From: Xiheibacterium sp038325765
Lineage (GTDB): Bacteria; Myxococcota_A; Polyangia; Nannocystales; Nannocystaceae
Assembly: GCA_038325765.1 (NCBI GenBank)
Contig: JBBQJI010000033.1
Span: forward strand, 22,334-86,333
DNA length: 64,000 nucleotides
Direction of reading: 5' to 3'
Every line of letters starts with the position of its first letter. The stretch's first letter is position 1. Made by a program: the position numbers and the translations under genes. Under the pieces are notes generated by a model, which did not search any database, was not told where the DNA came from, and saw nothing but the letters and a program-made list of their open reading frames with translations. Below, one piece after another: positions 63,878 to 64,000 of this stretch.

Positions 63878-64000
63878 GATACTCGTATCTCCTGTTGGGG
63901 ACTCGGTGGGTTGTCGCGTCCGGAGTGCTGGGGATGCATGCCGATGCGCGACTCTTGAAACTTTGTGGCGGGGGTAGTCGTCCGGTTTTGCTTCGACCCG

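Overview
The window is GC-rich (roughly 70 percent by eye), almost fully coding, and looks like the chromosome of a myxobacterium, most likely of the Nannocystineae type. The basis is the gene style: multi-domain Ser/Thr kinases with TPR tails, cysteine-rich lipoproteins with Cys-Gly-Asp-Gly and Cys-Asn-Gly-hydrophobic-Asp-Asp repeats, FHA and PilZ proteins, a sulfatase carrying a MopE-like insert, and remnants of paired DUF1592/DUF1552 genes. The species cannot be named from sequence alone. I see no rRNA, tRNA, CRISPR array, IS element or prophage.

Layout. 59-2687 (minus): J-domain protein, PilZ protein and RNase G, overlapping as an operon. 3192-8210: a membrane protein with a Met/Gly-rich tail, a nucleotide-sugar pyrophosphorylase, a conserved small protein, a hybrid histidine kinase with a degenerate ATPase, and an RRM protein. 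8445-10391: acetyl-CoA synthetase. 10479-25022: a signalling block of four Ser/Thr kinases (three with TPR tails, one with FHA), two cysteine-rich lipoproteins and a PilT-like ATPase with a doubled N-terminal domain. 25036-28525 (minus): a TerB-like protein, then a coupled PstS-like protein/NarX-like kinase/NarL-like regulator operon. 28600-31059: a sarcosine/dimethylglycine dehydrogenase-like enzyme. 31139-44327: lipoproteins, a second RRM protein, a peptidase-MA-like protein, a methyltransferase, a von Willebrand A lipoprotein, a DUF2786-like protein, a SWIM-SNF2 helicase and a P-domain lipoprotein.

44409-49507 is the accessory part. An intact three-gene minus-strand operon (48761 to 45248) encodes a GHKL/MORC-like ATPase, an unknown 318-residue protein and a DUF6339-like protein, all joined by 4-base ATGA overlaps. 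It is flanked by two wrecked genes: a DUF1592/DUF1552 fusion remnant with a 4-bp duplication, and a phospholipase-D-type defence gene remnant. This is the best candidate for an undescribed, probably anti-phage, system.

49594-63877 returns to core content: a membrane sulfatase, a strictosidine-synthase-like propeller, a DNA glycosylase, a phytoene-dehydrogenase-like oxidoreductase and an FHA protein. These are followed by a cell-division/cell-wall cluster read ftsE, ftsX, envC-like, ctp, divergent deacetylase on the minus strand, in which FtsEX probably gates an EnvC-type activator of peptidoglycan hydrolases. Last is a striking CxGxC-rich lipoprotein with a good intrinsic terminator.

Two sequence-wide patterns stand out. 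Many genes carry a TANNNT hexamer, often TACCCT, only 6-11 bases before the start codon, which suggests very short or absent leaders. Short tandem arrays with 13, 14 and 18 bp units sit at gene edges, one of them made from a gene's own last codons and stop.
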